Counted from the stretch's first letter, positions 37,084 to 47,332 are shown. The stretch is 64,000 bases of DNA from Anaerococcus vaginalis ATCC 51170 (GCF_000163295.1 NZ_GG700527.1:467637-531636), one strand, 5' to 3'. The notes: generated by a model not told the origin, from the sequence alone. Numbers and translations: made by a program.

Positions 37084-39424
37084 TATCCTGAAAACATATG
37101 TCAAAAGAGATTTGAAAGTTAATAAAATTAAAAGTTCTACAATATTGCTGACTATAATTTTATCTTTTGTCTTTATTAGCATAATGAGTTTGTATTCTAT
37201 AAGTGCTAAATTAATGTTTCAGGAAAAACTAGAAAATGGACATCAAGCATCATTAATTAAAGTAAATCCTAAACAAGTTGAAGGGATAAAATCAGAGAAG
37301 AGCATAAAAAAAGCAGGAATAGGATATATTTTTCCAGAAGTTAGTATAGGTGATATAAATCTAAGAGTTGCATATATGGATTCAGATTTACGTGACTTAG
37401 GGAATGTAAATAGTATAGAAGGATCTTATCCTCAAAAAGATAATGAGATAATAGTGTCTGAAAACTACTTAAAACGTATTAACAAAAAAATTGGTATTAG
37501 AGAAAGTATAAACCTAAATTTAGGTAATGGTTCAAAAAAATATATAATAAGTGGAATTTTATATAAAGAAGGTGTAGAAGGAACTTATCCCATATTTGTA
37601 TCTAAATCTTATGTTGATAAATTTGGTCAAGTTGATAATTACTTAGTACAACTAAGTATGAAATCACCAAATTCATACTCTGAAGATATGCTAAAAAATG
37701 AGATAAATTCAATAGCAGCTAAATATAAAGTAGAAGAATCTGACGTTCACTTTTTTGATATGTATTTTAGTTATATGAATTTGGTTAATACAGATCAATA
37801 TATTATGCTTTTAATATTGGCAGTTTTGTTAGGGGTAGTTTCATATCTCATTATCCATAATATTTTGTATGTTTTTACATTAGAAGATAGGAAAAACATA
37901 GCGATTCTGCGATTGATAGGAGCAAGTAGAAAACAGTCAATGATTATTCTAAATAAAAGGATATTATATATTGGTTTAATAGGAATTTGCTTAGGAATTT
38001 TAGGGACTTTTAGCATATTTTTTATCAATAACAGAAATGGACTAATATTTTTATTAGAACATAATCCATTATATATAATAGTCACTTTAATACTTAGCAG
38101 TTTGTATATTTTTATGGTTCTTAAATCTTCGGCAATCTCTATAAGAAAAGATATAAATAGAATTTCTGCTAAAGAACTTTTTACAAGTGGTCAATCTACA
38201 AGCCATCTGGTAAAGAGAAAGGAAAATAGTTTTGTTACACCTAAATTTATAGCATGGCTTAATATAAAAAGAGATCCTAGAAAGACAATAACTATGATTC
38301 TATCACTAAGTATTGGAGGAGTATTACTTGTTTCATCTTATGCTTTTTTAAAATCCTTTGATCCAGAACAATTAGCAAGAAAAAGTTATACAAATTATGA
38401 AATAAGTATTATGTCAAATGAAGATTCTATTTTGGGCAGTTCTAATGATGAAATTAATGGTGATATGGAAAAAAGAAATCCATTAGATAATAACTTAATT
38501 CGTTCATTAGAAGAGATTGATAATGTAGAAAAAATTGAAGTGGTAAAAGGTACAAATGCAACTTTCGTAAGTCCAAATGGAAACTCAGAAGATTTGAGTA
38601 TTGTAGGATATACTCATCAACAAGAAAGCTTTCTTAATAACAAACTTATAGAGGGAAATACCTCATACTCGAAGTTGACCAAAGAAAAGGGAGTTATTGT
38701 TAATCAGCCAAAAGAAATAAAAAAATATTATGGATGGGATGTACAAATAGGTGACGAAGTAAAATTTCAACAAAATGGCAAAGATTTTACGGCTAAAGTA
38801 ATGGGTATAACCGATACTTTAAGTAGTGGGATATACTTTTATATTCCAGATAATTCATTGAATTATTTTGGAGATAATAATACTAATTTTAATTATGAAT
38901 TGAGACTTGAATTAAAAGATAAGACATTAAAGGCTCAAAAAAGTACTGTAAATAAAGTAAAACAATTGATTAATATGCATCCATTAAAAATGGAAACTTA
39001 TTTAAATGCGGTAGATGAATATAAAGTGTCTTTAAAAACTAGTAAAAAGTTTCTTTTATCAATAACTATATTAATTTTGATTATGGGTGTTGGAAACTTA
39101 ATAAATACTTACTTTACAAATGTGATTAGTAGGAAGAAAGAGATTTCTTTCTTAAATCTTGTAGGTATGAGTAAATCTCAACGTATTAGTATGCTCATGA
39201 ACGAAAATCGTTACTATATGAAGAGAATTCTTATAATTACTTTAATAGGTGGAGTTATTATTTCGTATGGTCTTCACGTTTATACAAATAATGATCCGAT
39301 TCTTGGTGGATTGCAATATAGATTCCCAATTGTAGAATTTATATTGTATTCTATTATTATGTATGTCATTGGAAGAATTGTTTTGAGGATTGTTGATACC
39401 ATATTGATTACTAAGAGGAAATAG
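37073..39424 (+). CDS. FtsX-type ABC permease (antimicrobial peptide/macrolide type)
   Basis: This 783-residue membrane protein has an N-terminal helix, a large extracytoplasmic domain, three mid-protein helices (about 245-350), a second extracytoplasmic domain and three C-terminal helices, as in two-FtsX-domain permeases of MacB/SalY-like transporters. The ATG at 37073 behind GTGGAGG overlaps the end of the truncated ATPase. Such permeases work with a LolD/MacB-type ATPase in export of or protection from peptides. With its own ATPase broken, it would depend on the paralogue at 42409 or be idle. Confidence 0.82.
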   Translation: MKNNILKTYVKRDLKVNKIKSSTILLTIILSFVFISIMSLYSISAKLMFQEKLENGHQASLIKVNPKQVEGIKSEKSIKKAGIGYIFPEVSIGDINLRVAYMDSDLRDLGNVNSIEGSYPQKDNEIIVSENYLKRINKKIGIRESINLNLGNGSKKYIISGILYKEGVEGTYPIFVSKSYVDKFGQVDNYLVQLSMKSPNSYSEDMLKNEINSIAAKYKVEESDVHFFDMYFSYMNLVNTDQYIMLLILAVLLGVVSYLIIHNILYVFTLEDRKNIAILRLIGASRKQSMIILNKRILYIGLIGICLGILGTFSIFFINNRNGLIFLLEHNPLYIIVTLILSSLYIFMVLKSSAISIRKDINRISAKELFTSGQSTSHLVKRKENSFVTPKFIAWLNIKRDPRKTITMILSLSIGGVLLVSSYAFLKSFDPEQLARKSYTNYEISIMSNEDSILGSSNDEINGDMEKRNPLDNNLIRSLEEIDNVEKIEVVKGTNATFVSPNGNSEDLSIVGYTHQQESFLNNKLIEGNTSYSKLTKEKGVIVNQPKEIKKYYGWDVQIGDEVKFQQNGKDFTAKVMGITDTLSSGIYFYIPDNSLNYFGDNNTNFNYELRLELKDKTLKAQKSTVNKVKQLINMHPLKMETYLNAVDEYKVSLKTSKKFLLSITILILIMGVGNLINTYFTNVISRKKEISFLNLVGMSKSQRISMLMNENRYYMKRILIITLIGGVIISYGLHVYTNNDPILGGLQYRFPIVEFILYSIIMYVIGRIVLRIVDTILITKRK

Positions 39425-39514
39425 TATGGGTAAAAAATAAAAAATCAAATTACAATATTTGAGGATTTAGATTGATACACAAAATTATTTACAGATCCAT
39501 TATAGAAGTTATAT

Positions 39515-39855
39515 TCTATCTCTCCACCTCCTTTCCATAATAATTTTCATAGTTTTTTCTATACTGAACAAGGTCAGAAAATTGTTCTTTATTCAAAGAA
39601 TACTCTTGCATAAGGGTGTTCTTTTTTCTTGCAATTTATTAAGTTTAGATAGTATTTCTTTTGTCTTTGGTAGTTTTTATAGTTTTCTAAGATTTCTTTA
39701 ACGTCTATTTTGTAGACAGAAAGTTCACTATAATATTCTTTGACAAATTGTTTATCTTCAGGATTTTTCTTGTGGTATTTATAAATCTCATGATATTTAT
39801 TTATAATATTTACATTTTATCATATCTTGTGACTGACTTTTTTATTTCGGTTTAT
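39515..39855 (-). pseudogene. Relaxase 3' end remnant
   Basis: About 340 bases closely resemble 45531-45860, the C-terminal coding end of the relaxase gene on the minus strand, but with small insertions and deletions (for example near 39690) and without the N-terminal relaxase domain. It shows that a second mobilization gene once lay here. The next 360 bases up to 40215 hold no gene I can support. Confidence 0.8.
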
Positions 39856-40214
39856 ACATCAGAAAAAGAACAAAAATATCAGGCTAACTAGGATAAAGAC
39901 ATGCTTAACATTCTTTGATTCATTTAAACGTAGCATTATCTGAGTTTTACATACAATTGAAGTAAAGAGCAATTTCTAAAATAAAAGGCAAAATTTAAAA
40001 TAGTATTATAGTAATAATTTTTTATGAACAAGGAATTCAAAAAGCAAGTGACGAAGTATTTTCAATGACTAAAAATTATATAGGAAAGATAATAAAAAAT
40101 ATTCACAAAAGTTAGCTGAAATATCTTATAAAAGACCTTATAATTATGTTAAAAGTAGGATATATAATATCATTATTTAGAATTCCTCATAAAATTATAG
40201 AAAGGAATAATCAA

Positions 40215-41114
40215 ATGAGCGAATATATATTAGAAACTAAAAATTTAGTAAAAAATTTCGGAAATTTTACAGCAATAGATAATGTTAATTTAAAAGTAAA
40301 AAAACAATCTATCTATGGTTTAATAGGAGATAATGGAGCCGGAAAATCAACTATTATGAGGATGATATCTGGATTATCTAATAAGAGTAGTGGGAATATA
40401 GAGCTATTTGGTAAAAATGTTAAAAAAAATTCTAGTTATTTTAGTAAAGTAGGCAATTTAATAGAAACACCAGCATTATATATGCAGCTAACAGCTTATG
40501 ACAATTTGAAATTAAAATGTTTATCTTATGATATAGAAAATGAAATGTATATAAAAGAAATACTTAAAATAGTTGGGTTGGAAAATTGTTATAATAAACA
40601 AGTTAAGAGTTTTTCATTAGGAATGAAACAAAGACTTGGTATTGCAATGGCACTTATAGGATCTCCTGAAATTATTATTTTAGACGAGCCAATTAATGGG
40701 CTTGATCCTCAAGGAATAGTCGATATTAGAAATATGTTAAAAGAAATTAATAAAAAATACGGCATTACCATAATTATATCAAGCCATATATTAGAAGAGT
40801 TATCTAAAATCGCAACAGATTTTGGAGTAATTTCAAAAGGGAAGTTACTAGCTGAGTTTACAATAGAAGATTTGCATAAAAAATGTAGATCAAGAATAGA
40901 GATAATAACCAGCGAAACGAATGAAGTATCAAAAATTTTAACTAAAAATGGATATGAAAATGAGATTATAAATAGTAAAAAAGTTATATTAAACGATTAC
41001 TTTGATAAAATAAGTCTAATAAACTCTTTGTTAGTAAATTGTGGTATAGAAATAAGTTCAATTTCTGTAAAAGAAATGAGCTTTGAAGATTATTATATGG
41101 AGATATTAAGATGA
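40215..41114 (+). CDS. BcrA/lantibiotic-immunity type ABC ATPase
   Basis: This 299-residue ATPase has Walker A GDNGAGKST, signature FSLGMKQRLG and Walker B IIILDEPINGLDPQG, the pattern of BcrA/NisF-like proteins that protect against peptide antibiotics or bacteriocins. The proline-isoleucine pair in DEPING is unusual (normally DEPTNG) but should not stop catalysis. The ATG at 40215 has GGAAT upstream; a longer reading from 40146 lacks a ribosome site. The membrane partner follows with a four-base overlap. Confidence 0.85.
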   Translation: MSEYILETKNLVKNFGNFTAIDNVNLKVKKQSIYGLIGDNGAGKSTIMRMISGLSNKSSGNIELFGKNVKKNSSYFSKVGNLIETPALYMQLTAYDNLKLKCLSYDIENEMYIKEILKIVGLENCYNKQVKSFSLGMKQRLGIAMALIGSPEIIILDEPINGLDPQGIVDIRNMLKEINKKYGITIIISSHILEELSKIATDFGVISKGKLLAEFTIEDLHKKCRSRIEIITSETNEVSKILTKNGYENEIINSKKVILNDYFDKISLINSLLVNCGIEISSISVKEMSFEDYYMEILR

Positions 41115-41953
41115 GTAGAGCAATAAAATTAGAGTTATATAGACTACGAAGAAACAAATATCCATGGATAATTTTAATTCTTAGTAGCCTTATGATAATT
41201 GGATCTGTATATATGACAAAAGTTGATTATCATTACTATATTAATGATAAAGCAGCACTAGAAAACTTGAAAATAAATTTCACACAGATAAATTGGGGGA
41301 TTTATGTTGGAAGTGTGATTCCAGATTGGTTAGATTTAGGCTATATACCTATAACTGAATTATTTATGAGAAATATTCAAAGTAAAATTTTATTGATGTT
41401 TCAAACAGTTTTTATTGTGATGTATATAGGAGATGAACTTAAATCTAGTTTTCTAAAAAATATTAATCAAGTTTTTCCAAAAAAAATAGAGCTAATTTTA
41501 GGAAAAGTAATAATAATATGTATATATACATTCGCAATATTTATTACCAGTTTTATTATTATGTCATTATCATTTTATATTATGGAAGGATATTTGAAAT
41601 TCACAGAAACAGGAATATTCATAAAATATATACTCGCAGAATATTTATTATATATTACATATAGTATTGTAATAATGTTTTTAGCGTATTTGATAAGAAA
41701 TTCTGCCGTTACACTTATTATTGGTCTCCTTGAGTCAGCTGGAATATTACAAATAATTGATACAATATTCCATCAAATATCTGGAAATTTATCATTTTCA
41801 ATTATGAATTATCTTATATCAGGAAACATAGTATTATTATCAATTGATAGCAGTGTTTCTATTTATTTAAGAGTGACATTATTATCGATTATTTATTTGG
41901 TGATTATGATAATATTGAATACCATGATTCTTAGCAAAAGAGATATTTATTAA
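41111..41953 (+). CDS. ABC-2 type permease paired with BcrA-like ATPase
   Basis: This 280-residue membrane protein has about six helices and a basic N-terminus (SRAIKLELYRLRRNKYPW), as in BcrB/NisE/NisG-type permeases. It overlaps the ATPase stop by four bases. Together the pair should act as an immunity or resistance pump. Its neighbours (a broken radical SAM gene and MacB-like transporters) suggest the remains of a locus for a modified peptide. Confidence 0.8.
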   Translation: MSRAIKLELYRLRRNKYPWIILILSSLMIIGSVYMTKVDYHYYINDKAALENLKINFTQINWGIYVGSVIPDWLDLGYIPITELFMRNIQSKILLMFQTVFIVMYIGDELKSSFLKNINQVFPKKIELILGKVIIICIYTFAIFITSFIIMSLSFYIMEGYLKFTETGIFIKYILAEYLLYITYSIVIMFLAYLIRNSAVTLIIGLLESAGILQIIDTIFHQISGNLSFSIMNYLISGNIVLLSIDSSVSIYLRVTLLSIIYLVIMIILNTMILSKRDIY

Positions 41954-41960
41954 ACTATAA

Positions 41961-42392
41961 ATGGAGGATTTTATAGCATATGATACATTGGGATTTGCTC
42001 TATTTAATAAATGCACGGCAAAATGCAAACATTGTTGTTTTTCATGTTCTCCTGAATCTCAACAAAGACTTGATATCAATAGAGTGATACAATACATTAA
42101 AGAATCAGAAGAAATAAATGAAATAAAAACAATAGCTTTTACGGGAGGAGAAGTTTTTTTAGAATATCCGACATTATTAAAATTAGTTGAAATTTCAACA
42201 GAAGTTGGTAAGAATACTAGTATTGCGACAAATGGATTTTGGGCTGTAAACGAATAAGCAACATACGATAAACTTCATCAGCTTAAGAAAGGCGGATTAA
42301 AACATTTAAGTATAAGTCATGATAGATATCACAGTGAGTTTATTAGTACTAATAATATAAAAAACATACTTAAAGTTTCTTTAAATTTAGAT
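41961..42392 (+). pseudogene. Radical SAM enzyme, interrupted and truncated
   Basis: The frame opens with MEDFIAYDTLGFALFNKCTAKCKHCC, which contains the radical SAM cluster motif C-x3-C-x2-C (CTAKCKHC), and continues with AFTGGEVFLEYP (the GGE SAM-binding motif). A TAA at 42255-42257 interrupts it, after which the same frame resumes as YDKLHQLKKGGLKHLSISHD and runs on for about 45 codons until homology fades at the next ABC gene. Such proteins often modify ribosomal peptides. This copy cannot make a full enzyme. Confidence 0.78.
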
Positions 42393-42408
42393 ATACAAGG
42401 AGATAAAT

Positions 42409-43089
42409 ATGGAAATATTAAATATAAAAGCAATAAAAAAATATTATGGAACAGTAAATAATCAAGTAAAGGCTTTGGATGGGGTTGATTTAGAAGTTGG
42501 GAAAGGCGATTTTTTAATAATCCAAGGAGCATCTGGTAGTGGTAAATCTACGCTCCTAAATATAATAGGAGGGCTGGATAGAGCGACAAGCGGAAGTATA
42601 AAAATTAATGGTATAAATTTAGCGGATTTAGACGATAATGGATTGACTGAATTTAGAAGTAAAAATATTGGGTTTATTTTTCAAAGGTTTAATTTGATAA
42701 ATATATTGAATATAAAAGAAAATATACTTTTTCCACTTAATATTAGTGGACTTGTAGAAGATGAGAAATACCTAAATAAAATAGTTGATACTTTAGGTAT
42801 CGAAGATATATTACAAAAAATGCCAAATGAACTTTCGGGCGGACAGCAACAAAGAGTTGCTATTGCAAGAGCTTTAATAACAAATCCAAGTATATTATTG
42901 GCAGATGAACCTACTGGGAATCTAGACAGCAAAAATAGTAAAAATGTTATTGATTTACTTGTTTCAACTAATAGAAATTTTAACCAAACAATTATTTTAA
43001 TTACCCATGATCAAAATATAGTTGAGTATTTATTGGAGAATAAATATGCAAGTATAGTGCGTCTTGAAGATGGGAGGTTATCAAAATAA
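42409..43089 (+). CDS. LolD/MacB-like ABC ATPase (intact paralogue)
   Basis: This 226-residue ATPase has Walker A GASGSGKST, Q-loop FIFQRFN, signature LSGGQQQRVA, Walker B ILLADEPTGN and H-loop ITHD. It is the intact relative of the truncated ATPase at 36532 and shares one base with the start of its FtsX-type permease. The pair belongs to peptide or macrolide export/resistance transporters. A GGAGAT site precedes the ATG. Confidence 0.87.
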   Translation: MEILNIKAIKKYYGTVNNQVKALDGVDLEVGKGDFLIIQGASGSGKSTLLNIIGGLDRATSGSIKINGINLADLDDNGLTEFRSKNIGFIFQRFNLINILNIKENILFPLNISGLVEDEKYLNKIVDTLGIEDILQKMPNELSGGQQQRVAIARALITNPSILLADEPTGNLDSKNSKNVIDLLVSTNRNFNQTIILITHDQNIVEYLLENKYASIVRLEDGRLSK

Positions 43090-45419
43090 TGAATTATATT
43101 AGTAGATTGGCAACTAAGTATATAAGAGGAGAAAATAAAAATTTCCTTATAGGTTTAACAATAATCTTTTCCGCATTTATTTTGTCATTGACACTTTCTT
43201 TTTCTGCATCAAATCAAATTGGCATACATAAGACTACAAAATACATGCCTCAAATAACAGTATTAAATAAATCTGATAAAATTAATGATATAAAATCAGA
43301 TAGAAGCATAGATAAAATTGTTACGTTAAATATTATTGATCAAGTAAAATTTCAAGGATCTCCAACTAATGTAATTTATTTAGACAATAATAATTATTTC
43401 GATTCAATAAAAGGTGAATTGCCAATAGATTCACATGATATTATGATAGAAAAATCTATTTCAGACAAATATGGTTTGAAAATCGGAGATGAAATAAAAG
43501 TCGATGATAATTCTGGAGAAAAAACATTTACTATATCATCTATAGCATATAGGGATATGGAAGTGAGTCAGGTTAATTTATACGTATCGGAAAATTATTT
43601 TAAGAATTCAAAAGTAAAAGTAAGTTCCTCTATGATATTTTTGAAAGATAAGTCAGAGAAGTTTGCTTATAGTAAAGCTAATGAAATAAGAGATAAGTTT
43701 GAAATTCCTAAAGAAAACATTAATATTTATAATGAGTTTTTTACTTATTCCAATAATCAAAAAATTAGTGATTCTAGTATAGAACTAACGCTTATTTTGC
43801 TATTGCTTTCAATTACAACTTCATTAGTTTTATATTCAATATATTATATATCTATAAATAGAAGCATCAATGAACTTGGTAAATTAAGAGCACTAGGTTT
43901 AAAGCGTAAAGATTTAAAAAAATTAATAATAAGACAGGCTCAGTTTATTGCAATTCCTTCAGGAATAGTGGGCGGATTATTGGGCATTTTGGTAAATATA
44001 TTGATTAGACCAGGAACTTTTGATTTCAAGATACATGGTTTGATTTTTATTGCAACAGTCATCTTTGTATTCACAATTGCTTGTATTTCTACATTAAGAC
44101 CTGCAAATTACGCATCTAAAATTTCTCCAGTTGAAGCAATGAGTTATACTTCTTATACGGATGTTATAGCTCCAAGGCATAGCTCTAAAAAAGTTACTCC
44201 TTTATATCTAGGTATGTTAAATGCTAAAAGGAATAAAAAGCGTTCTATATTTACGTTAATATCTTTAGCGTTATGTAGTGTAATATTTATTGCTATGATA
44301 GGTGTTTTTTCTTCTATTTCGACTGAAGATATAGCTAAAAATACTAAATTCAAATTAGGTGAATATAATATCACATTTAAATTTATGGAGTATAAACCAG
44401 ATGATATAAATGCAAGCAATTATAAAAAAGCTTTTACACAAGCCGAAAACAATCCAATTGATGAAAAATTAATATCAAAAATTAAGGAAATAGATGAGAT
44501 TGATCGTATTAATATTGAAAAAGCTACTACGGTAAATTTTGATATAGAAAAGAATGATATACGCAATCAGGTTACAACTATTGTGGGATATAAAGAAACT
44601 GATATTGATAAATTAAAGACTAAATTAGTATTGGGAGATATAAAAGATGAGAATGATTTGATAGTTAATAATGCTAACAATGTTTTTGAAGATGTGTATA
44701 AACTAAGTCCAAAGTTAGGGGACACTATTAGGTTAAAATTTAGAGGGAAAGATGGACATATTGATGAAAAAGATTTTACTATATCCGCTATTTTAAACGA
44801 TACAAGTTCAGAATATATATTTGGTATTCCAGAAAAAAAATTAGAAGAATTATGCGACTATAACATTAACAATTCTATTTCATTAAAATTAAAGGACTCT
44901 ATAAATAAGAAAAAAATGAATATTATAGAGGATAAAGTTCGAAACATCTTGTCAGAAAATAAATTACTTGAATTCAATAAAGTTGATGATTATGTAAAAG
45001 AGCTTAACAAGCAATACAAAACAATTTTGTTAGCATCACTGATATTTACGTGTGTTTTTTTGATATTTGCTTTGTTTAATGTCATTAATTTATCCATAAC
45101 CACATTTATTGAAAGAAAAAATCAAATAGGAACTATGATGGCACTAGGGATGAAAAAATCACATTTTATACTATCAAGAATATTTGAAACACAAATAATA
45201 ATAGTAATATCTAATATTATTTCAATTATACTAGGGGGGATAATAGGGAAAACATTGATAGATATAATCGGAGATATAGTATTGAAGTTCGAATATAATT
45301 TTAACTTAATATATGTGTTGGCTTATCTAATATTAATTCATGTATTAGCGGCAATTATTGAGATTGTAATAGCTAAAACTGTAGACAATAAATCATTGAT
45401 AAAATATATTGAGGAGTAA
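43089..45419 (+). CDS. FtsX-type ABC permease, second copy
   Basis: This 776-residue permease has the same layout as the one at 37073: N-terminal helix, extracytoplasmic domain, three central helices (about 230-345), a second extracytoplasmic domain and three C-terminal helices. It overlaps the ATPase by one base. The two permeases are clearly related but far from identical, so they are an old duplication or two separate acquisitions. Confidence 0.83.
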   Translation: MNYISRLATKYIRGENKNFLIGLTIIFSAFILSLTLSFSASNQIGIHKTTKYMPQITVLNKSDKINDIKSDRSIDKIVTLNIIDQVKFQGSPTNVIYLDNNNYFDSIKGELPIDSHDIMIEKSISDKYGLKIGDEIKVDDNSGEKTFTISSIAYRDMEVSQVNLYVSENYFKNSKVKVSSSMIFLKDKSEKFAYSKANEIRDKFEIPKENINIYNEFFTYSNNQKISDSSIELTLILLLLSITTSLVLYSIYYISINRSINELGKLRALGLKRKDLKKLIIRQAQFIAIPSGIVGGLLGILVNILIRPGTFDFKIHGLIFIATVIFVFTIACISTLRPANYASKISPVEAMSYTSYTDVIAPRHSSKKVTPLYLGMLNAKRNKKRSIFTLISLALCSVIFIAMIGVFSSISTEDIAKNTKFKLGEYNITFKFMEYKPDDINASNYKKAFTQAENNPIDEKLISKIKEIDEIDRINIEKATTVNFDIEKNDIRNQVTTIVGYKETDIDKLKTKLVLGDIKDENDLIVNNANNVFEDVYKLSPKLGDTIRLKFRGKDGHIDEKDFTISAILNDTSSEYIFGIPEKKLEELCDYNINNSISLKLKDSINKKKMNIIEDKVRNILSENKLLEFNKVDDYVKELNKQYKTILLASLIFTCVFLIFALFNVINLSITTFIERKNQIGTMMALGMKKSHFILSRIFETQIIIVISNIISIILGGIIGKTLIDIIGDIVLKFEYNFNLIYVLAYLILIHVLAAIIEIVIAKTVDNKSLIKYIEE

Positions 45420-45497
45420 TTATAGACAAAGAAAAATATTCAGAAGAATATAATGAACTAAATATTTTATTCGAGTGGGAAAAGTAATAAATGTAAA

Positions 45498-45523
45498 AGA
45501 GGTAGTTAAGCAGTCCTACCTCT
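45498..45523. terminator. Bidirectional terminator between converging genes
   Basis: AGAGGTAG and CTACCTCT form a perfect 8-bp stem that reaches into the stop codon of the minus-strand relaxase gene. It lies between the converging FtsX permease and relaxase genes. Confidence 0.55.
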
Positions 45524-46847
45524 CTACTTCCTTTCCATAATAATTTTCATAGTTTTTCCTATATTGAACTAGGTAAGAAAATTGTTCTTTATTCAAAGAA
45601 TACTCTTGCATAAGGGTGTTCTTTTTTTCTTGTAATTCATCAAGTTTGGATAGTACTTCTTTTGTGTTTGGTAGCTTTTTATAATTCTTTAGTATGTCTT
45701 GAGCAGCTATTTTATAGACAGAAAGTTCACTATAATATTCTTCTGCAAATTGCTTATCTTCAGGATTTTTCTTGTGGTATTTATATATTTCACGATACTT
45801 ATTTATAGTATTTATATTTTCCATATCTTGAGATAAACTCTTCATTTCAGTTTCGATTTTCTTTATTTTATCTAATAAGTCTTGTCTATCAACGGCAGAT
45901 TTTTTTATTAGATCATCGAGTTGAGTAATTGAATTAATTCCTTGCTCTCTAAGCTTAACTATCGAGTCAGCCATTGTTTTTATATTATGTTTCCTTGTCC
46001 AAACTTCATAACCTTTAGAGGATTGAGCTTTTTCATTAGTAGATATATCAATAACATTTCCTACTCGCTTTTTAATAGGATTAGCTTTATTTTTGATAGC
46101 TAAATCTATTCTATCTTTGATTTTCTCTTCAGTATAATCTTCTCCGATAGTCTTTGCTCTTGTAAATCTTTGCTTATCTTTATGACGAAAAGCAATATGT
46201 TTACCAAACTTAATTTCATAATCAAGGGATTTCATGTTTTCTAAAAACTCCTCCCAGGAGTTAGACTTATTAATCATTCTATCTATGTCAAATTGCAGTT
46301 TAGACTTCCAAGAATTTCCTTTCTTACTTTGGTCAAACTCATACCAAGATTTACCAGCAGTTTTATATTTTCTTTTGTAAGCTTCATAATATTCATCAAT
46401 GACCGAAAGCTTATTTTCTTTACACAATTCATCACTTTGATACCTGATTTTATGGTAAGTTTTTTTGTTAGATTGGTAGCATTTACCAGTCTTGTAATTG
46501 ACATTATTAAAAATAATATGGTTATGGATATGCCCTCTATCTATATGAGTTGCAAGAACAAATTCATAATCTTCTTTTAAAATTTTCTTGCATAATTCCA
46601 TTCCAATTTCGTGAGCTGTTATAGGATCAACCTCTCCTGGTAGAAAAGATTGGATTAAATGTCTAGCCAAAACTGTACCTTTAGTATCATTGTCTTCTCG
46701 TGTTTTCATAAATTGAATATGGGCAGTAGATGGATGACATTTAAATGAAGATACCAAGATTTTTTCATAAGTTTTTTCACTCTTAGTAATGTAATCTATT
46801 GCCAAATTTAAAGTTGATTTTATAGGATGTATTTTTGTAATTGCCAT
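45516..46847 (-). CDS. Relaxase/mobilization nuclease (MOBP-like)
   Basis: This 443-residue protein has an N-terminal relaxase domain with an early tyrosine region (NLAIDYITKSEKT), HPSTAHIQF and the metal-binding histidine motif HIDRGHIHNHI; the C-terminal half is a helical, coiled-coil-rich extension. Relaxases nick oriT and lead the DNA strand in conjugation. The start is the ATG at 46847, one base after the mobC stop. With MobC and no visible type IV secretion genes, the element looks mobilizable rather than self-conjugative within this window. Confidence 0.88.
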   Translation of the reverse strand: MAITKIHPIKSTLNLAIDYITKSEKTYEKILVSSFKCHPSTAHIQFMKTREDNDTKGTVLARHLIQSFLPGEVDPITAHEIGMELCKKILKEDYEFVLATHIDRGHIHNHIIFNNVNYKTGKCYQSNKKTYHKIRYQSDELCKENKLSVIDEYYEAYKRKYKTAGKSWYEFDQSKKGNSWKSKLQFDIDRMINKSNSWEEFLENMKSLDYEIKFGKHIAFRHKDKQRFTRAKTIGEDYTEEKIKDRIDLAIKNKANPIKKRVGNVIDISTNEKAQSSKGYEVWTRKHNIKTMADSIVKLREQGINSITQLDDLIKKSAVDRQDLLDKIKKIETEMKSLSQDMENINTINKYREIYKYHKKNPEDKQFAEEYYSELSVYKIAAQDILKNYKKLPNTKEVLSKLDELQEKKNTLMQEYSLNKEQFSYLVQYRKNYENYYGKEVER

Positions 46848-46848
46848 A

Positions 46849-47205
46849 CTAATCACCAGAACTTTCTTTTGATTTATTTAGAAGTAGGGAATGGATTTGC
46901 CATATTTCTCTTGATAATTTTTCTATTTCTTTATTCATTGCTTCAATTTCATTTTTGTATATAACACCAGTTGTATTAGTTGCTTTTGCAATCTGGTTTA
47001 TATTATTTGTTGCATTTGAAAGTAGCCATTGTAGGTTTCTAAATGGTTCTAAATCTACAACATAAATCTCTTTTTCTAATACACATTTTCTAAGAAAGTG
47101 GGACATAGTTTTGCAGTTTGCAAGTTTCATTTTCTTTTCAAAAACTTCTTTTTCTTCTTTAGTTAGTTTTATTTCTATTCTTTCATTTCTAAATCTATTA
47201 GCCAT
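46849..47205 (-). CDS. mobC: MobC-like mobilization accessory protein
   Basis: This 118-residue basic protein has an N-terminal ribbon-helix-helix-like segment (RIEIKLTKEEKEVF, then KTMSHFLRKCVL) and a C-terminal helix, as in MobC relaxosome proteins that bind near oriT and help the relaxase nick. It is directly upstream of the relaxase and behind an AAGGAG site; the hairpin-rich gap in front of it is the likely oriT. Confidence 0.82.
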   Translation of the reverse strand: MANRFRNERIEIKLTKEEKEVFEKKMKLANCKTMSHFLRKCVLEKEIYVVDLEPFRNLQWLLSNATNNINQIAKATNTTGVIYKNEIEAMNKEIEKLSREIWQIHSLLLNKSKESSGD

Positions 47206-47238
47206 TTTGTTCTCCTTTATAAGATATATTTCGGGGTC

Positions 47239-47332
47239 TTAGGGTTCTCCCTAACAAGGTAAAAATTAAAAAAATGGAGCATGCCATAAAGGTCTGCTCC
47301 ATTAATTTTTTCGTAAGTGTCCGTACACTTAC
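47239..47332. other. Candidate oriT: three successive hairpins upstream of mobC
   Basis: Three inverted repeats follow one another: TTAGGG/CCCTAA (47239-47254), AATGGAGCA/TGCTCCATT (47273-47303) and GTAAGTGT/ACACTTAC (47313-47332). The last one contains TAAGTGTCCG, loosely similar to the TAAGTGCGCCCT nick regions of IncP/IncQ-like oriTs. Its place right in front of mobC and the relaxase supports oriT. The middle hairpin could also be a terminator. Confidence 0.45.

Noticed and set aside
39856..40140. Short frames in the gap before the BcrA-like ATPase, including a helical 30-codon stretch ending at about 40116, considered as a RiPP precursor.
   Set aside because: No ribosome site with a proper start fits, and no leader/core pattern or cysteine pattern is seen. 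The stretch looks like decayed sequence next to the relaxase remnant.
45420..45490. A frame reading IDKEKYSEEYNELN just after the second FtsX permease.
   Set aside because: It has no start codon and is only about 22 codons long. It may be the end of a lost gene, but this cannot be supported.
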